Both the position numbers and the translations under genes were made by a program. This document shows, one piece after another, positions 17,487 to 27,608 of a stretch of 50,241 nt of DNA (position 1 is the first letter of the stretch; each line of letters opens with the position of its first letter). The notes under the pieces are model-generated. The model worked only from the letters and a program-made list of their open reading frames with translations. It was not told where the DNA came from and searched no databases. Source of the stretch: Burkholderiales bacterium (GTDB taxonomy: Bacteria; Pseudomonadota; Gammaproteobacteria; Burkholderiales; SG8-39); assembly GCA_020845995.1 (NCBI GenBank), contig JADLES010000149.1, positions 1-50,241 on the forward strand. The letters run 5' to 3'.

Positions 17487-18296
17487 TCAGCGCTGGCAGG
17501 CCGGGCAATAGTAGGTCGCCCGCTGCGCCTGCACGATGCGGCGGATCGCGGCGCCGCATTTCCGGCATTCCTGACCGTCGCGGCCGTAGACCCACGCACG
17601 CCGCTGGAAGCAGCCGTATGCGCCGTCGGTGCCGACGAAATCGCGCAGCGAAGAGCCGCCGGCGCGGATCGCCGAGCGCAGCGTGCGCTTGATCGCCGCG
17701 GCAAGGAGCGCGCAGTTCCGTTTCGAGAGTCGGTCCGCCCGCTTGCGCGGCGCAATGCCGGCGTGAAAAAGGCTTTCGGATGCATAGATGTTGCCGACGC
17801 CGACCACGCGGCGCCCGTTCATCAGGAACGGCTTGATCGGCACGCGGCTCGCGCGCGTGAGCGAGTGCAGCCTCGGCCCGTCGAACTCGCCGGAGAGCGG
17901 TTCCAGGCCGAGACCGCGGAGCAGCGGATGGGCGTCCGGCGGACCCTCGGTCCAGAGCAATGCGCCGAAGCGGCGCGGATCGCGCAGCCGCAGCACCCGC
18001 CGCCCGAAGCGCAGGTCGACGTGGTCATGCTTACCGGGTGCCGCATCCGGGGCGACGAGCCGCAGGCTGCCCGACATGCCCAGGTGCAGAATCAGGTGTC
18101 CATCGCCGCAATCGAGCAGCAGGTACTTGCCGCGGCGCCTGACCGCGCGCACCTCGCGTCCGGCGAGCAAGGCCACCTGCGGCGGCACGCGCCAGCGCAG
18201 CCGCGGCTCGCGCACCGTGATCGAGGAAATCATGCGGCCGAGCAGGTACGGCTCGATCCCTCTGCGGGTCACCTCGACTTCAGGCAGTTCAGGCAT
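17487..18296 (-). CDS. mutM: Formamidopyrimidine-DNA glycosylase (MutM/Fpg)
   Basis: The 269-residue enzyme starts [18 protein letters not shown], where the Pro and Glu after Met are the catalytic residues of the family; I therefore set the start at 18296 rather than further upstream. The helix-two-turn-helix contains [19 protein letters not shown], and the C-terminal zinc finger has CRKC and CPAC. It excises 8-oxoguanine and formamidopyrimidines. It diverges from the TPR gene, 61 bases away. Confidence 0.96.
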   Translation of the reverse strand: MPELPEVEVTRRGIEPYLLGRMISSITVREPRLRWRVPPQVALLAGREVRAVRRRGKYLLLDCGDGHLILHLGMSGSLRLVAPDAAPGKHDHVDLRFGRRVLRLRDPRRFGALLWTEGPPDAHPLLRGLGLEPLSGEFDGPRLHSLTRASRVPIKPFLMNGRRVVGVGNIYASESLFHAGIAPRKRADRLSKRNCALLAAAIKRTLRSAIRAGGSSLRDFVGTDGAYGCFQRRAWVYGRDGQECRKCGAAIRRIVQAQRATYYCPACQR

Positions 18297-18357
18297 TGCC
18301 GTACGCTCGGCTGATCGTCTTGTGCGCAGCACCAAATATACCTACACTGCCTGCCCC

Positions 18358-20106
18358 ATGCTCTTTCCAATCCGAATTCAGGCGATCCTGGCGGCAGGAT
18401 TCTTCGCCGCCGCGGCCTTCTTCGGCGCCGCGCTCGCTCAGCAGGGGCAGGACCCGGACGACGACGACGAGCTGGTCGCGGCCGGACCGGCGTACCAGCC
18501 GCCCGCCCATCTGCCGCCGCAGGAGCTGACCGAGCCGCTCCTGTACGAATTCCTGCTGGGCGAGATCGCCACGCAGCGCGGCAATCCGGGTTTCGCCGCG
18601 CAGACCTACCTGGATCTCGCCCGGCGCACGCGCGACCCGCGCGTGGCGCGCCGCGCGGTCGAGATCGCCAATTTCGCCCGCATGCCGGGGGTTGCGCTCG
18701 AGGCGGCCCGCATCTGGCAGGAGACCGACCCCTCCTCGCCGCAGGCGCTGCAGACGGTGATCGTGCTGCTCGCCGGCGCGAAGCGCGTCGAGGAAGCAGA
18801 ACCCTATCTGGCGAAGCTCCTCGCCATCGATGCCAACGCGGCGCCGAACGGGTTCCTGCAGATGGGACGACTGCTCGGCAGCAGCGCCGATCCTGCCGCG
18901 TACCTGCGCCTGGTGCGCAGACTGGCCGAGCGCTACCCCGACCTGCCGCAGGCGCACTTTGCGATCGCGCAGGCGGCCACGGCGGCGAAGGACGACGCGC
19001 TCGCTCTTGCCGAACTGCGGCGCGCCGTGGCGCTCAAGCCTGACTGGGAGCTGGCGGTGCTCTCCGAGGCGCAGCTCCTGCAGAAGAACTCGCCCGCCGA
19101 GGCGGCCGCACGGCTTGCCGGATTTCTCGAGCGATATCCTGGCTCGCGGGACGTGCGCCTCAACTACGCGCGCCTTCTCGTGCTCGACAAGCGAACCGAG
19201 GAGGCGAGGCGGCAGTTCGCCGATATTCTCGGCCGGTTCAAGGACGACGCCGACGCGCTGTATGCGGTGGGCCTGCTCGCGTTCCAGCTCAAGGAGTTCG
19301 CCACCGCGGAATCCACCATGAAGCGCCTGCTGGAGCTCAACTACCGCGATCCGAACGCGGTCCGCTACACGCTCGGGCAGATCGCGGAGGAGCGCAAGGA
19401 CTGGGCGGGGGCGATCTCCTGGTACGCGGCCATCCAGCGCGGCGACTACGTGGTGCCGGCGAAGGTGCGGACGGCCAGCGCCATGGCCAAGCAGGGCAAG
19501 CTCGCGGAGGCGCGCGCCTACCTGCGCAATGCCGGCTCGCAGAACGAGGCGCAGCGCGTACAGCTCCTGGTGGCCGAGGCGCAGCTGCTGCGCGAGGCAA
19601 GCATGAACCAGGACGCCTTCGATCTGCTCGGGGGCGCGCTGGCGGCGAGTCCGGACCAGCCCGAGCTCATGTACGACTACGCGCTCACGGCCGAGAAGAT
19701 CGACCGTTTCGACGTGCTGGAGTCCAATCTTGCCCGCCTGATCCAGCTGCGACCCGACCACGCGCACGCCTACAACGCCCTCGGCTATTCCCTGGCCGAC
19801 CGCAACATCCGCCTGCCCGAGGCGAAAAAGCTGATCGAGAAGGCGCTCGAACTCTCGCCGGACGATTTCTTCATCATCGATTCGATGGGCTGGGTGCTGT
19901 ACCGCATGGGCGACCTGAAGGGCGCGGCGGTGCAGCTGCGGCGCGCCTGGCAGGGGCGGCCGGATGGCGAGATCGGCGCGCACCTGGGAGAGGTGCTGTG
20001 GCAGCTCGGCGAGCACGACGAGGCGCGCCGCGTCTGGCAGGAAGCGCTGAAGACGAGCCCGGAGAATGAATCGCTGCAAAAGACCGTCAAGCGCTTCAAT
20101 CCCTGA
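18358..20106 (+). CDS. Exported tetratricopeptide-repeat protein
   Basis: The 582-residue protein starts at ATG 18358 with a Sec signal (PIRIQAILAAGFFAAAAFFG, cleavage after ALA near residue 27). An acidic stretch (DPDDDDE) follows, then helical repeats throughout with TPR-like consensus, for example AFQLKEFATAESTMKRLLEL and LEKALELSPDD-type segments near residues 495-560 (AYNALGYSLADRNIRLPEA). Equivalent TPR proteins precede lolB and ispE in Betaproteobacteria; their role is not established, though an outer-membrane or envelope scaffold function is often assumed. No enzymatic domain is visible. It is followed by lolB after 27 bases. Confidence 0.9.
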   Translation: MLFPIRIQAILAAGFFAAAAFFGAALAQQGQDPDDDDELVAAGPAYQPPAHLPPQELTEPLLYEFLLGEIATQRGNPGFAAQTYLDLARRTRDPRVARRAVEIANFARMPGVALEAARIWQETDPSSPQALQTVIVLLAGAKRVEEAEPYLAKLLAIDANAAPNGFLQMGRLLGSSADPAAYLRLVRRLAERYPDLPQAHFAIAQAATAAKDDALALAELRRAVALKPDWELAVLSEAQLLQKNSPAEAAARLAGFLERYPGSRDVRLNYARLLVLDKRTEEARRQFADILGRFKDDADALYAVGLLAFQLKEFATAESTMKRLLELNYRDPNAVRYTLGQIAEERKDWAGAISWYAAIQRGDYVVPAKVRTASAMAKQGKLAEARAYLRNAGSQNEAQRVQLLVAEAQLLREASMNQDAFDLLGGALAASPDQPELMYDYALTAEKIDRFDVLESNLARLIQLRPDHAHAYNALGYSLADRNIRLPEAKKLIEKALELSPDDFFIIDSMGWVLYRMGDLKGAAVQLRRAWQGRPDGEIGAHLGEVLWQLGEHDEARRVWQEALKTSPENESLQKTVKRFNP

Positions 20107-20133
20107 TTCCCGGGCAATCGGCGGATCGACGCC

Positions 20134-20679
20134 GTGAGAGGCGCCGGCGCCGCCGCGATTGCCGCGCTGGCGACGCTTGCGGCGTGCGCCGGACCGCGCC
20201 TGACGGCTCCCGCGGGCGAGGTCGAGTTTGAACTCTCCGGCCGCATCGCGGTGCGCTACCGCGACGACGCGGGCAGTGGCAACATCGCCTGGCGGCACGG
20301 CCCGCGCAGCGACGAGATGCTGCTGACGACCCCGTTCGGCCAGGGGATCGCACGACTGGTGCGCGAGGGCGACGAGATCACGCTGACCACCCAGGATGGA
20401 CGCGAGTATCGCGCCGGGGACGCGGAGTCCCTCACCGAGCAGGTGCTCGGCTTTCGCCTGCCGCTGCGGGGCTTGGCCGACTGGGTGCGCGGTCGGGCGG
20501 CCGCCGCGCCCGCGCCTGCGCCGACCCTCCAGCGAGTCAATGCCGCGGGACGGCTCGACGAGCTCGAGCAGTCGGGCTGGCTGGTCGAGTACCAGGAATA
20601 CGCGGGCGCCAACCCGTCCCGGCTCCGGCTGACCTATCCCGGACTCGAGTTGCGGGTCGCGGTCTCGGCATGGAAATAG
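20134..20679 (+). CDS. lolB: Outer membrane lipoprotein receptor LolB
   Basis: The 181-residue lipoprotein starts at GTG 20134, with signal RGAGAAAIAALATLAAC (lipobox LAAC). The mature beta-sheet domain contains FELSGRIAVRYRDDAGSGNI, the LolB signature, and ends RLTYPGLELRVAVSAW. LolB accepts lipoproteins from periplasmic LolA and inserts them in the outer membrane. The 3' end overlaps ispE by ten bases. This order (lolB-ispE) is standard in Beta- and Gammaproteobacteria. Confidence 0.93.
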   Translation: MRGAGAAAIAALATLAACAGPRLTAPAGEVEFELSGRIAVRYRDDAGSGNIAWRHGPRSDEMLLTTPFGQGIARLVREGDEITLTTQDGREYRAGDAESLTEQVLGFRLPLRGLADWVRGRAAAAPAPAPTLQRVNAAGRLDELEQSGWLVEYQEYAGANPSRLRLTYPGLELRVAVSAWK

Positions 20680-21536
20680 ATCCGCGGGTCGACTGGTTTC
20701 CCGCGCCAGGCAAGCTGAACCTGTTTCTGCACGTGCTGGGCCGGCGCGAAGCCGGCCCGAACGCGGGCATGCACGAGTTGCAGACGGTGTTGCGGCTGAT
20801 CGACGCGGGGGACCGCGTGGGCATTCGCCTGCGAGACGACCGCGAAATCCGGTTTGCCGGTGCGTTCGGCGAGGACAACCTGTGCCTGCGCGCCGCGCGC
20901 CTCCTGCAGGCGCGGACCGACGCCCGGCTGGGCGCCGAGCTCATGCTCGAAAAGCAGCTGCCGGTTGGCGGCGGACTGGGCGGAGGTTCTTCCGACGGAG
21001 CGACCACGCTGCTGGTACTCAATCGCCTTTGGAGTTGCGGCCTGAGCCGGGCGCAATTGATGGAACTCGGCCTGGAGCTGGGCGCCGACCTGCCCTTCTT
21101 CCTGTACGGCCGCAATGCTCTGGGCGAAGGCGTCGGCGAGCGGCTTCGGGAGCTTGAACTGGAACCCGCGTGGTACCTGATCCTGGTGCCACAAGTATCG
21201 GTTTCCACGAAGGAAATCTATGCCGACCCCGCGTTGACACGCGATTCGAAACCGCTCAAAATACCGCCCTTTTTGTCGGGGCAGGGCCGCAATGATCTCC
21301 AGGCCGTCGCGGTGCGCCGATACCCCCAAATCGCGGAACATCTCGCGTGGCTGAAGATGCGTTGCCGCACGGATTCCTTCGCTCCGCGCATGACGGGTTC
21401 GGGAGCCTGCGTATTCGCGGAGTTCGCGCGCCGGGAAGATGCGGAGCGCCTGCTTGCGGAACTGCCGGTGGCCGCGCGAGGCTTCGTCGCGCGCGGCCTG
21501 GAGCATCACCCGCTGCTCGATTGGGTGCAAGCGTGA
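20670..21536 (+). CDS. ispE: 4-diphosphocytidyl-2-C-methyl-D-erythritol kinase
   Basis: The 288-residue GHMP kinase phosphorylates CDP-methylerythritol in the MEP isoprenoid pathway. The N-terminal PAPGKLNLFLHVLGRR holds the conserved Lys and Asn, the ATP-binding loop reads PVGGGLGGGSSDGATTLL, and the third motif is MTGSGACVF. The start at ATG 20670 fits, with residues before PAPGKLNL as in homologues. The tRNA-Gln gene follows 15 bases later and may be part of the same transcript. Confidence 0.97.
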   Translation: MEIDPRVDWFPAPGKLNLFLHVLGRREAGPNAGMHELQTVLRLIDAGDRVGIRLRDDREIRFAGAFGEDNLCLRAARLLQARTDARLGAELMLEKQLPVGGGLGGGSSDGATTLLVLNRLWSCGLSRAQLMELGLELGADLPFFLYGRNALGEGVGERLRELELEPAWYLILVPQVSVSTKEIYADPALTRDSKPLKIPPFLSGQGRNDLQAVAVRRYPQIAEHLAWLKMRCRTDSFAPRMTGSGACVFAEFARREDAERLLAELPVAARGFVARGLEHHPLLDWVQA

Positions 21537-21551
21537 ACGGATATTTTCGGA

Positions 21552-21629
21552 TGGGGCGTCGCCAAGCTGGTCTAAGGCACCGGATTTTGATTCCGGCATT
21601 CCTAGGTTCGAATCCTAGCGCCCCAGCCA
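21552..21629 (+). tRNA. tRNA-Gln, anticodon TTG
   Basis: The acceptor arms TGGGGCG and CGCCCCA pair fully. The anticodon stem CCGGA/TCCGG encloses the loop TTTTGAT with anticodon TTG at 21587-21589. The T arm reads CTAGG-TTCGAAT-CCTAG, and the 3' end GCCA is encoded. This places it as tRNA-Gln(UUG), reading CAA and CAG. It sits between ispE and prs, its usual place in Betaproteobacteria. Confidence 0.97.
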
Positions 21630-21648
21630 TTTCCGGCGCACTCTGCGA

Positions 21649-22620
21649 ATGAATACGCATCCGCCCCACGCCGCGATGGACCGGCTGATGATCTTCGCCG
21701 GCAACGCCAACCCGCGCCTCGCGCAGGACGTCGCCCGGCACCTCAACATGTCGCTGGGGCGCGCCATCGTCGACAAGTTTTCCGACGGCGAGGTGATGGT
21801 CGAGATCCTGGAGAACGTGCGTGGCAAGGACGTGTTCGTCCTGCAGTCAACCTGCCAGCCGACCAACGACAATCTGATGGAGCTGATGGTGATGGTCGAC
21901 GCGCTGAAGCGGTCTTCGGCCGCCCGTGTTTCCGCGGCGATGCCCTACTTCGGCTACGCGCGCCAGGACCGCCGGCCGCGCTCGGCGCGCGTGGGAATCA
22001 GCGCGAAGGTCGTGGCCAACATGCTTACCTCGGTTGGCGTGTCGCGCGTGCTGACCATGGACCTGCACGCCGACCAGATCCAGGGGTTCTTCGACGTGCC
22101 GGTGGACAACATCTACGCCGCGCCGGTCCTGCTGGGCGACGTCTGGAAGCAGCGCTACGAAAACCTCATCGTGGTTTCGCCCGATGTGGGCGGCGTGGTG
22201 CGCGCAAGAGCCCTCGCCAAGCGCCTGGAATCGGACCTGGCGATCATCGACAAGCGCAGGCCGAAGGCCAACGTATCGGAAATCATGAACGTGATCGGCG
22301 AGGTGAAGGGACGCACCTGCGTGATCATGGACGACATGGTGGACACCGCGGGTACGCTCTGCAAGGCGGCGGAGGTGCTCAAGGCGGAAGGCGCGACCAA
22401 GGTGGTCGCCTACTGCACGCACGCGGTGCTCTCGGGCAATGCCGTGGCGCGCATCGCCGAATCGGTGATGGACGAGCTGGTGGTCACCGATACGATCCCG
22501 CTGCGCGAGGATGCGCGCGCTTGCGGCAGGATCCGCAGCCTGTCGGTGGCCGGCCTGCTCGCGGAGACGATTCTGCGGATCTACACCGAGGACTCGGTCA
22601 GTTCCCTGTTCATAGAATAG
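21649..22620 (+). CDS. prs: Ribose-phosphate pyrophosphokinase (PRPP synthetase)
   Basis: The 323-residue enzyme makes PRPP from ribose 5-phosphate and [20 protein letters not shown], the flexible-loop region [32 protein letters not shown] and the PRPP loop [14 protein letters not shown] are all present. The start at 21649 adds nine residues (MNTHPPHAA) before [12 protein letters not shown] 21676 matches homologues better, and neither has a strong ribosome-binding site. The motif usually SARVPISAK reads SARVGISAK here. It feeds purine, pyrimidine, His, Trp and NAD synthesis. Confidence 0.96.
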   Translation: MNTHPPHAAMDRLMIFAGNANPRLAQDVARHLNMSLGRAIVDKFSDGEVMVEILENVRGKDVFVLQSTCQPTNDNLMELMVMVDALKRSSAARVSAAMPYFGYARQDRRPRSARVGISAKVVANMLTSVGVSRVLTMDLHADQIQGFFDVPVDNIYAAPVLLGDVWKQRYENLIVVSPDVGGVVRARALAKRLESDLAIIDKRRPKANVSEIMNVIGEVKGRTCVIMDDMVDTAGTLCKAAEVLKAEGATKVVAYCTHAVLSGNAVARIAESVMDELVVTDTIPLREDARACGRIRSLSVAGLLAETILRIYTEDSVSSLFIE

Positions 22621-22682
22621 AAGCTTTCTCAACCCCCGCCGGGACCTGGTCGCGGGAGCGGCGGATTCCAAGGAGCATTGCG

Positions 22683-23402
22683 ATGAAAATCGAAATCAGC
22701 GCGCGCAAGCGCGAGGCGCAAGGGACGGGTGCGAGCCGCCGTCTGCGCCGCTCGGGGCGCGTCCCGGGCATCGTGTACGGCGGCGATCAGGACGCGGTCA
22801 CCATCGAGCTCAACCACAAGGAGCTCTACCAGCACCTGACGAACGAGAAGTTCCACGCCTCCATCCTGACGCTGAACGTCGAGGGCCGACCCGAGGAGGT
22901 TCTGCTGCGCGCCTTCAATATGCACCCCTGGAAGGGCCACGTGCAGCATGTGGACTTTCAGCGCGTCGCCAAGGACCGGAAGATCCATATGAAGGTGCCG
23001 CTGCACTTCGTCAACGCCGAGGTGTCGCCCGGCGTGAAGGAGCAGGGCGGGGTGCCGAACCACGTGGTCAACGAACTCGACATCAGCTGCCTGCCGGCGG
23101 ACCTGCCCGAGTTCATCGAAGTCGACATGGGTCAGCTCACCATCGGCCATTCGATTCACGTGAAGGACCTGAAGCTTCCCAAGGGCGTCGATCCCGTCCT
23201 GCACCGGGGCGAGAATCCGGTGGTGGCGACCATCATCCAGCCGGTGCTGGTCACCGAGGAAGAGGCGGCCGCGGCCGACGCCGTGCCGGCGGCCGAGGTG
23301 CCGACCACGGAGCAGGCGGCCCCCGAGAAAGCGGCCGAGGGGGCGGCGCCCGCGGGCGAGAAGGGCGCTGCCGACAAGGCCGAGAAGAAAGAGAAGAAGT
23401 AG
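22683..23402 (+). CDS. rplY: 50S ribosomal protein L25 (long CTC form)
   Basis: The 239-residue protein has an N-terminal 5S rRNA-binding domain ([20 protein letters not shown], then VPGIVYGG) and the C-terminal TL5/CTC beta domain ([37 protein letters not shown]). The tail of about 50 residues is Ala/Glu/Lys-rich and ends [14 protein letters not shown] at 22670-22675 sets the ATG at 22683; longer frames upstream overlap prs. It binds 5S rRNA at the central protuberance of the 50S subunit and precedes pth with three bases between. Confidence 0.96.
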   Translation: MKIEISARKREAQGTGASRRLRRSGRVPGIVYGGDQDAVTIELNHKELYQHLTNEKFHASILTLNVEGRPEEVLLRAFNMHPWKGHVQHVDFQRVAKDRKIHMKVPLHFVNAEVSPGVKEQGGVPNHVVNELDISCLPADLPEFIEVDMGQLTIGHSIHVKDLKLPKGVDPVLHRGENPVVATIIQPVLVTEEEAAAADAVPAAEVPTTEQAAPEKAAEGAAPAGEKGAADKAEKKEKK

Positions 23403-23405
23403 GCC

Positions 23406-24170
23406 TTGCCCGACGCCTCTCGCGCCGGTTCGATCCGGCTCATTGTCGGCCTGGGCAATCCCGGCAAGGAGTACGAGCGCACGCGCCACAACGCCGGCTT
23501 CTGGCTGGTCGAGCGTTTCGCCCTGCAATCGGGTGCCGCGCTGCGCAAGGATGGAAAGTATCAGGCGCTGGTGGGCCGCCTGCCACGGAACGGCGCCTGG
23601 CTGGTGCAGCCGCAGAGCTTCATGAACGCGAGCGGGCGCGCCGTGCAGATGCTGGCCGGTTTCTTCAAGATTCCCGCGGCCGAGATCCTGGTGGTGCACG
23701 ACGAGCTCGATTTCGCGCCGGGCGTCGCCAGGATCAAGCAGGGCGGCGGCATCGCCGGCCACAACGGCTTGCGCGACATCTCGCAACGCCTGGGCTCGCA
23801 CGACTACTGGCGGCTGCGGCTGGGGATCGGCCATCCCGGCGACAAGGATGTCGTCGCCGATTACGTGCTGCAGAAGCCCTCGGTCGAGGATCGCACCGGG
23901 ATCGACGAGGCGATCGCCCGCAGCATCGAGATCTTGCCGCTCTGCCTCGCGGGCGACATGCAGGGCGCGATGCAAAAGCTGCACAGCGTGGAGAAGGAGC
24001 GCAAGCCCGCGCCGCCAAAGCCGGCCGAGAAGACGCCGGAGCCCAAGGCTGAGGAGAAGGTCGAACTGAAACCGGAGTCGAAAGCCGAGCCCAAACCTGC
24101 TGCGCCCGCGCCCGGAAAGCCAGAGGATAAGAAAGGCCTGTTCGGCTCCCTGTTCGGTCGCAAGAAGTGA
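23406..24170 (+). CDS. pth: Peptidyl-tRNA hydrolase with a long charged C-terminal tail
   Basis: The first 195 or so residues are a complete peptidyl-tRNA hydrolase: [11 protein letters not shown], the catalytic His in [27 protein letters not shown] and [13 protein letters not shown]. The enzyme recycles peptidyl-tRNA that drops off ribosomes. Unlike the family (about 190-200 residues), it continues for about 58 residues rich in Lys, Glu, Pro and Ala, ending [11 protein letters not shown], an amphipathic basic patch. The start is TTG 23406, since no ATG precedes the fold. It lies between rplY and ychF, as usual. Confidence 0.95.
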   Translation: MPDASRAGSIRLIVGLGNPGKEYERTRHNAGFWLVERFALQSGAALRKDGKYQALVGRLPRNGAWLVQPQSFMNASGRAVQMLAGFFKIPAAEILVVHDELDFAPGVARIKQGGGIAGHNGLRDISQRLGSHDYWRLRLGIGHPGDKDVVADYVLQKPSVEDRTGIDEAIARSIEILPLCLAGDMQGAMQKLHSVEKERKPAPPKPAEKTPEPKAEEKVELKPESKAEPKPAAPAPGKPEDKKGLFGSLFGRKK

Positions 24171-24183
24171 AGGCTGGATCTCC

Positions 24184-25278
24184 ATGAGCCTGCGATGCGG
24201 AATCGTGGGTCTGCCAAACGTGGGCAAGTCGACGCTGTTCAATGCGCTGACCAAGTCCGGCATCGCCGCGGAGAACTATCCGTTCTGCACCATCGAGCCG
24301 AACGTCGGCATCGTCGAGGTGCCGGATGCGCGGCTCGCCGGCCTCGCGTCCATCGAGAAACCGCAGAAACTGATCCCCGCGGCGGTGGAATTCGTCGACA
24401 TCGCCGGGCTGGTCGCCGGTGCCTCGAAAGGCGAGGGCCTGGGCAACCAGTTCCTTGCCAACATCCGGGAGACCGACGCGATCGTGCACGTGGTGCGCTG
24501 CTTCGAGGACCCGAACGTGATCCACGTGGCGAGCAAGGTGGACCCTGTCTCCGACATCGACGTCATCAACACCGAGCTCGCGCTCGCCGACCTCGCCGCG
24601 GCGGAGAAGCAGCTCGCGAAGCACGCGAAGATCGCCAAGGCGGGCGGGGACAAGGACGCGCAGCGGCTCGTGGCGGTGCTGGAAAAGGCGATCGCGGCGC
24701 TCGACCAGGGCAGGCCGGTGCGCTCGGTGGCCTGGGCCAGGGAGGAGCTGCAGGTGCTCAAGCCCCTGTTCCTGCTGACCATGAAGCCCACCATGTACGT
24801 CGCCAATGTCGCGGAGAACGGCTTCAAGGACAACCCGCTGCTGGCCGCCGTCGAGGCGCGCGCCCGCCAGGAGGGCGCGCCGGTGGTGGCGATCTGCGCG
24901 GCGCTCGAATCCCAGATCGCCGACATGTCCGAGGAGGACAAGAGGATTTTCCTCGCGGACATGGGCATGGACGAGCCCGGGCTGGCGCGCGTGATCCGCG
25001 CCGGCTACCAGCTGCTCGGGCTGCAAACCTATTTCACCGCCGGCCCGAAGGAAGTGCGCGCCTGGACCGTGCCCGTCGGCGCCACCGCACCGCAGGCCGC
25101 GGGCGTGATCCACACCGACTTCGAGCGCGGGTTCATCCGCGCGGAGGTGACCTCCTACGACGATTTCATGGCGCACAATGGAGAAACCGGCGCACGCGAT
25201 GCGGGCAAGCTTCGCGTCGAAGGAAAGGAATACGTCGTGCGCGACGGCGACGTCATGCATTTCCGCTTCAATGTCTAG
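24184..25278 (+). CDS. ychF: Redox-regulated ATPase/GTPase YchF (Obg family)
   Basis: The 364-residue protein has G1 [15 protein letters not shown]2/G3 region [17 protein letters not shown] and [20 protein letters not shown], the coiled-coil helical domain (residues 130-200) and the C-terminal TGS-like domain ([30 protein letters not shown]). YchF binds ribosomes, prefers ATP and is involved in stress and translation control. Its neighbour pth is the standard partner. Its stop overlaps the next gene by eight bases. Confidence 0.97.
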   Translation: MSLRCGIVGLPNVGKSTLFNALTKSGIAAENYPFCTIEPNVGIVEVPDARLAGLASIEKPQKLIPAAVEFVDIAGLVAGASKGEGLGNQFLANIRETDAIVHVVRCFEDPNVIHVASKVDPVSDIDVINTELALADLAAAEKQLAKHAKIAKAGGDKDAQRLVAVLEKAIAALDQGRPVRSVAWAREELQVLKPLFLLTMKPTMYVANVAENGFKDNPLLAAVEARARQEGAPVVAICAALESQIADMSEEDKRIFLADMGMDEPGLARVIRAGYQLLGLQTYFTAGPKEVRAWTVPVGATAPQAAGVIHTDFERGFIRAEVTSYDDFMAHNGETGARDAGKLRVEGKEYVVRDGDVMHFRFNV

Positions 25279-25774
25279 GCAGAGCCGCGTTTGGCGCCCG
25301 GCTCGCTCCCTGACTCTGGTGGCGGGCCTTGCGCTAAGCGCAGCCGCAATCGCCCCATCCGTGCAGGCAAGCGGCGACGACGCGCGCGGACTCTGGGTCG
25401 ATCAACGGGACCCGGCCCGTCGCAAGGTCGGCGTCTGGATCGAGGATTGCGAAGGCCAGCTGTGCGGTCGCATCGTCTGGCTGAAGAAGCCGCTCTCGGG
25501 CGGCAAGCCGAAGCGCGACCGGCACAATCCGGATGCCCGGCTGCGCGACCGCCCGCTGTGTGGCTTGCAGATCCTGAGCGGCTTCCGGCGCGAAAGGGAC
25601 GGCGTTTGGAACGCCGGCCAGCTATACAACCCCAACGACGGCCGCACCTTCAGGAGCACGATCAATCTCGATGGCGACGGCGTACTGCGGGTTCGCGGCT
25701 ACGTGGGCGCGGCGTTGTTCGGCAAGACCGTGGAGTGGGTGCGACCCGCGGACAAGCTGCCCGCCTGCGGGTAG
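25271..25774 (+). CDS. Secreted DUF2147 family protein
   Basis: The 167-residue protein starts at ATG 25271, chosen because [20 protein letters not shown] gives a Sec signal peptide (cleavage near residue 32). The mature part begins [20 protein letters not shown] and contains [16 protein letters not shown] and [16 protein letters not shown], the DUF2147 pattern of a small beta-rich, calycin-like domain. Its function is unknown. It converges with the ABC exporter gene, nine bases away. Confidence 0.85.
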   Translation: MSRQSRVWRPARSLTLVAGLALSAAAIAPSVQASGDDARGLWVDQRDPARRKVGVWIEDCEGQLCGRIVWLKKPLSGGKPKRDRHNPDARLRDRPLCGLQILSGFRRERDGVWNAGQLYNPNDGRTFRSTINLDGDGVLRVRGYVGAALFGKTVEWVRPADKLPACG

Positions 25775-25783
25775 TCAGGATCG

Positions 25784-27499
25784 TCAGGCGGAAGCGAGCA
25801 GGGACCGGTCCGTCTCCAGTTCCGCCGAGCCGCCGCTGATCCGGTAGACCCGGTCCGCGACTTCGACCAGCGGCGACTGGTGCGATACCGCAATGATGGT
25901 GAGGTCGCCGCGCAGTCCTTCCAGGGTACGGCAGATGGCCGCTTCCGTTTTCGCATCGAGCGCATTGGTGGCTTCATCGAGAATCAGCAAGCGGGGCCTG
26001 TGCGCGAGCGCGCGCGCGATCGCGATGCGCTGACGCTGGCCGCCGGACAGCATTCCACCCCGCTCGCCAACCACCGCGTCCATGCCCTCGGGCAGTCGCG
26101 AAACGAAATCCCAGATGCCCGCCGCGCGTAGCGCCGCCTCTGCGTCGGCGTCGTTCAACTCCGGGTCGCCGAGGGTCACGTTCCTCTTGACGGAATCGTG
26201 CAACAGGACGGTGTCCTGCGGCACGTAGCCGATCATCCTGCGCCAGGCGCGCCAGTCGATCTTGCGCAAGGGGACGTCATCGATCCAGATCTCCCCTTCC
26301 TGCGGCTGCAGCAGCGCGGTTACCAGGTCGATCACCGTTGTCTTGCCGGCGCCCGAGCTGCCGACGATCGCGGTGATTCCGCCCGCGGGTATCGTGAGGG
26401 CGGCGTTGCGCAGAACCCAGTGGTCTTTGTACCGGAAGCCGACATTGTCGAATCGGATGGAGCGCCGCAATACCGGGGTGATGCCGGCGTGTGGACTCTC
26501 GCTTTCCTTCAAGGCCCTGTCAATTTCGGCTCGAATCAGCCAGTAGCCACCTTCGCAGGCGGCCAGTCGCTGGTATTCGCGCTGAATGCGGCCCAGATAC
26601 GAAAGCACGCGCAACAGAAGGTACGCGAGCACCAGAACGGAGGCGAACGACATCCCGAAATGGACCAGGGCCACATAGAGGCCCGCTGCGATCAGAATCG
26701 TGAAGGTCGGCTCCTGCAACGCGCGCAGGACCTCGCCGCTGATGATGTCCTTCTGCGCCGTGCGCTTCATCTTCGCCGTATCGCTTTCCAGCAAGGTGGC
26801 GGCGAGATTCTCGCGAGCCATTGCCTTCAGGGGCTTGATCGATTGCATGTTGTCGGCCAGGCGCACGAGGAATGACCGCGCCAGCCTGCTCTGCTTCACG
26901 CCAGCGCGGCGCGAGATGTGGACGAAGCGATTCAGCAGATAGATGACCACGGCGCCGATCGCCAGCGCGCCCAGGGTCGCCTGCACCGACACGATCATGG
27001 CGATGCCCGTATAGACCACCGTCTGGGCCACCAAGGCGATGATCTTGATGCTGTGAAGATAGGCCATCGTCGCTCGTCCCACTTCGCCGGTCACGCTGTT
27101 GGCGAGAGCCCCGATCGGCTGGCGAAGGTAGTATTCCCAGCGGGCGGACAGCAGCGAACGGATGAACTCCAGGCGAAAATCGGTGGAAACAAGCGCGACC
27201 GTGAACCCGACCTGCCGGTTTGCGAGCAGCACCAGCACGCACTTGAGCGTGATGACGGTCACGATGATCAGGAGCAGCAGGCCGACCGTCGGCGCGAGGC
27301 CAACGAAATCCAGGGCTTGTTGCACGGCGCGGGTGAGTCCCTTCGGCAGGCGGGTCGCCATGTCGGGGGACTGGGTGGCGAGGAGCGGCAGCATCGTGAC
27401 CAGCCCAAATCCCTCGATCAGGCTGGCCAGCAGCAGCGAACCCAGCGCCAGCGCGCTCTGCTTGGGGTAGATCCGACTGAAGGCGAGGAACAGTTTCAT
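25784..27499 (-). CDS. ABC exporter, transmembrane domain fused to ATPase (MsbA type)
   Basis: The 571-residue half-transporter has six helices in residues 15-310 and an ATPase domain after about 345: Walker A GSSGAGKTT (380-388), signature LSGGQRQRIAIARA, Walker B LLILDEATNALD, switch His in AVSHQSPL. The type IV exporter layout resembles lipid flippases such as MsbA. It is the last gene of the minus-strand operon that begins at the acyl-ACP synthetase, 109 bases after the serine palmitoyltransferase. From context I infer transport of a sphingolipid or its precursor across the inner membrane; no sequence feature proves the substrate. Confidence 0.9.
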   Translation of the reverse strand: MKLFLAFSRIYPKQSALALGSLLLASLIEGFGLVTMLPLLATQSPDMATRLPKGLTRAVQQALDFVGLAPTVGLLLLIIVTVITLKCVLVLLANRQVGFTVALVSTDFRLEFIRSLLSARWEYYLRQPIGALANSVTGEVGRATMAYLHSIKIIALVAQTVVYTGIAMIVSVQATLGALAIGAVVIYLLNRFVHISRRAGVKQSRLARSFLVRLADNMQSIKPLKAMARENLAATLLESDTAKMKRTAQKDIISGEVLRALQEPTFTILIAAGLYVALVHFGMSFASVLVLAYLLLRVLSYLGRIQREYQRLAACEGGYWLIRAEIDRALKESESPHAGITPVLRRSIRFDNVGFRYKDHWVLRNAALTIPAGGITAIVGSSGAGKTTVIDLVTALLQPQEGEIWIDDVPLRKIDWRAWRRMIGYVPQDTVLLHDSVKRNVTLGDPELNDADAEAALRAAGIWDFVSRLPEGMDAVVGERGGMLSGGQRQRIAIARALAHRPRLLILDEATNALDAKTEAAICRTLEGLRGDLTIIAVSHQSPLVEVADRVYRISGGSAELETDRSLLASA

Positions 27500-27608
27500 C
27501 TCGGGTGGGCTCCGGATCCGGCGGTAGCGGCGAGCCGCCCCGGCGAATCATCCCCGGCCGTCGGCGCCACCCGAAGCTGCATGCGCGGGCAGGGCGATGG
27601 CACGCAGC

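Noticed and set aside
22629-24263. Minus-strand 544-codon open frame opposite rplY and pth
   Set aside because: Antisense shadow of two clear genes; Leu/Gly/Arg-rich, no motif.
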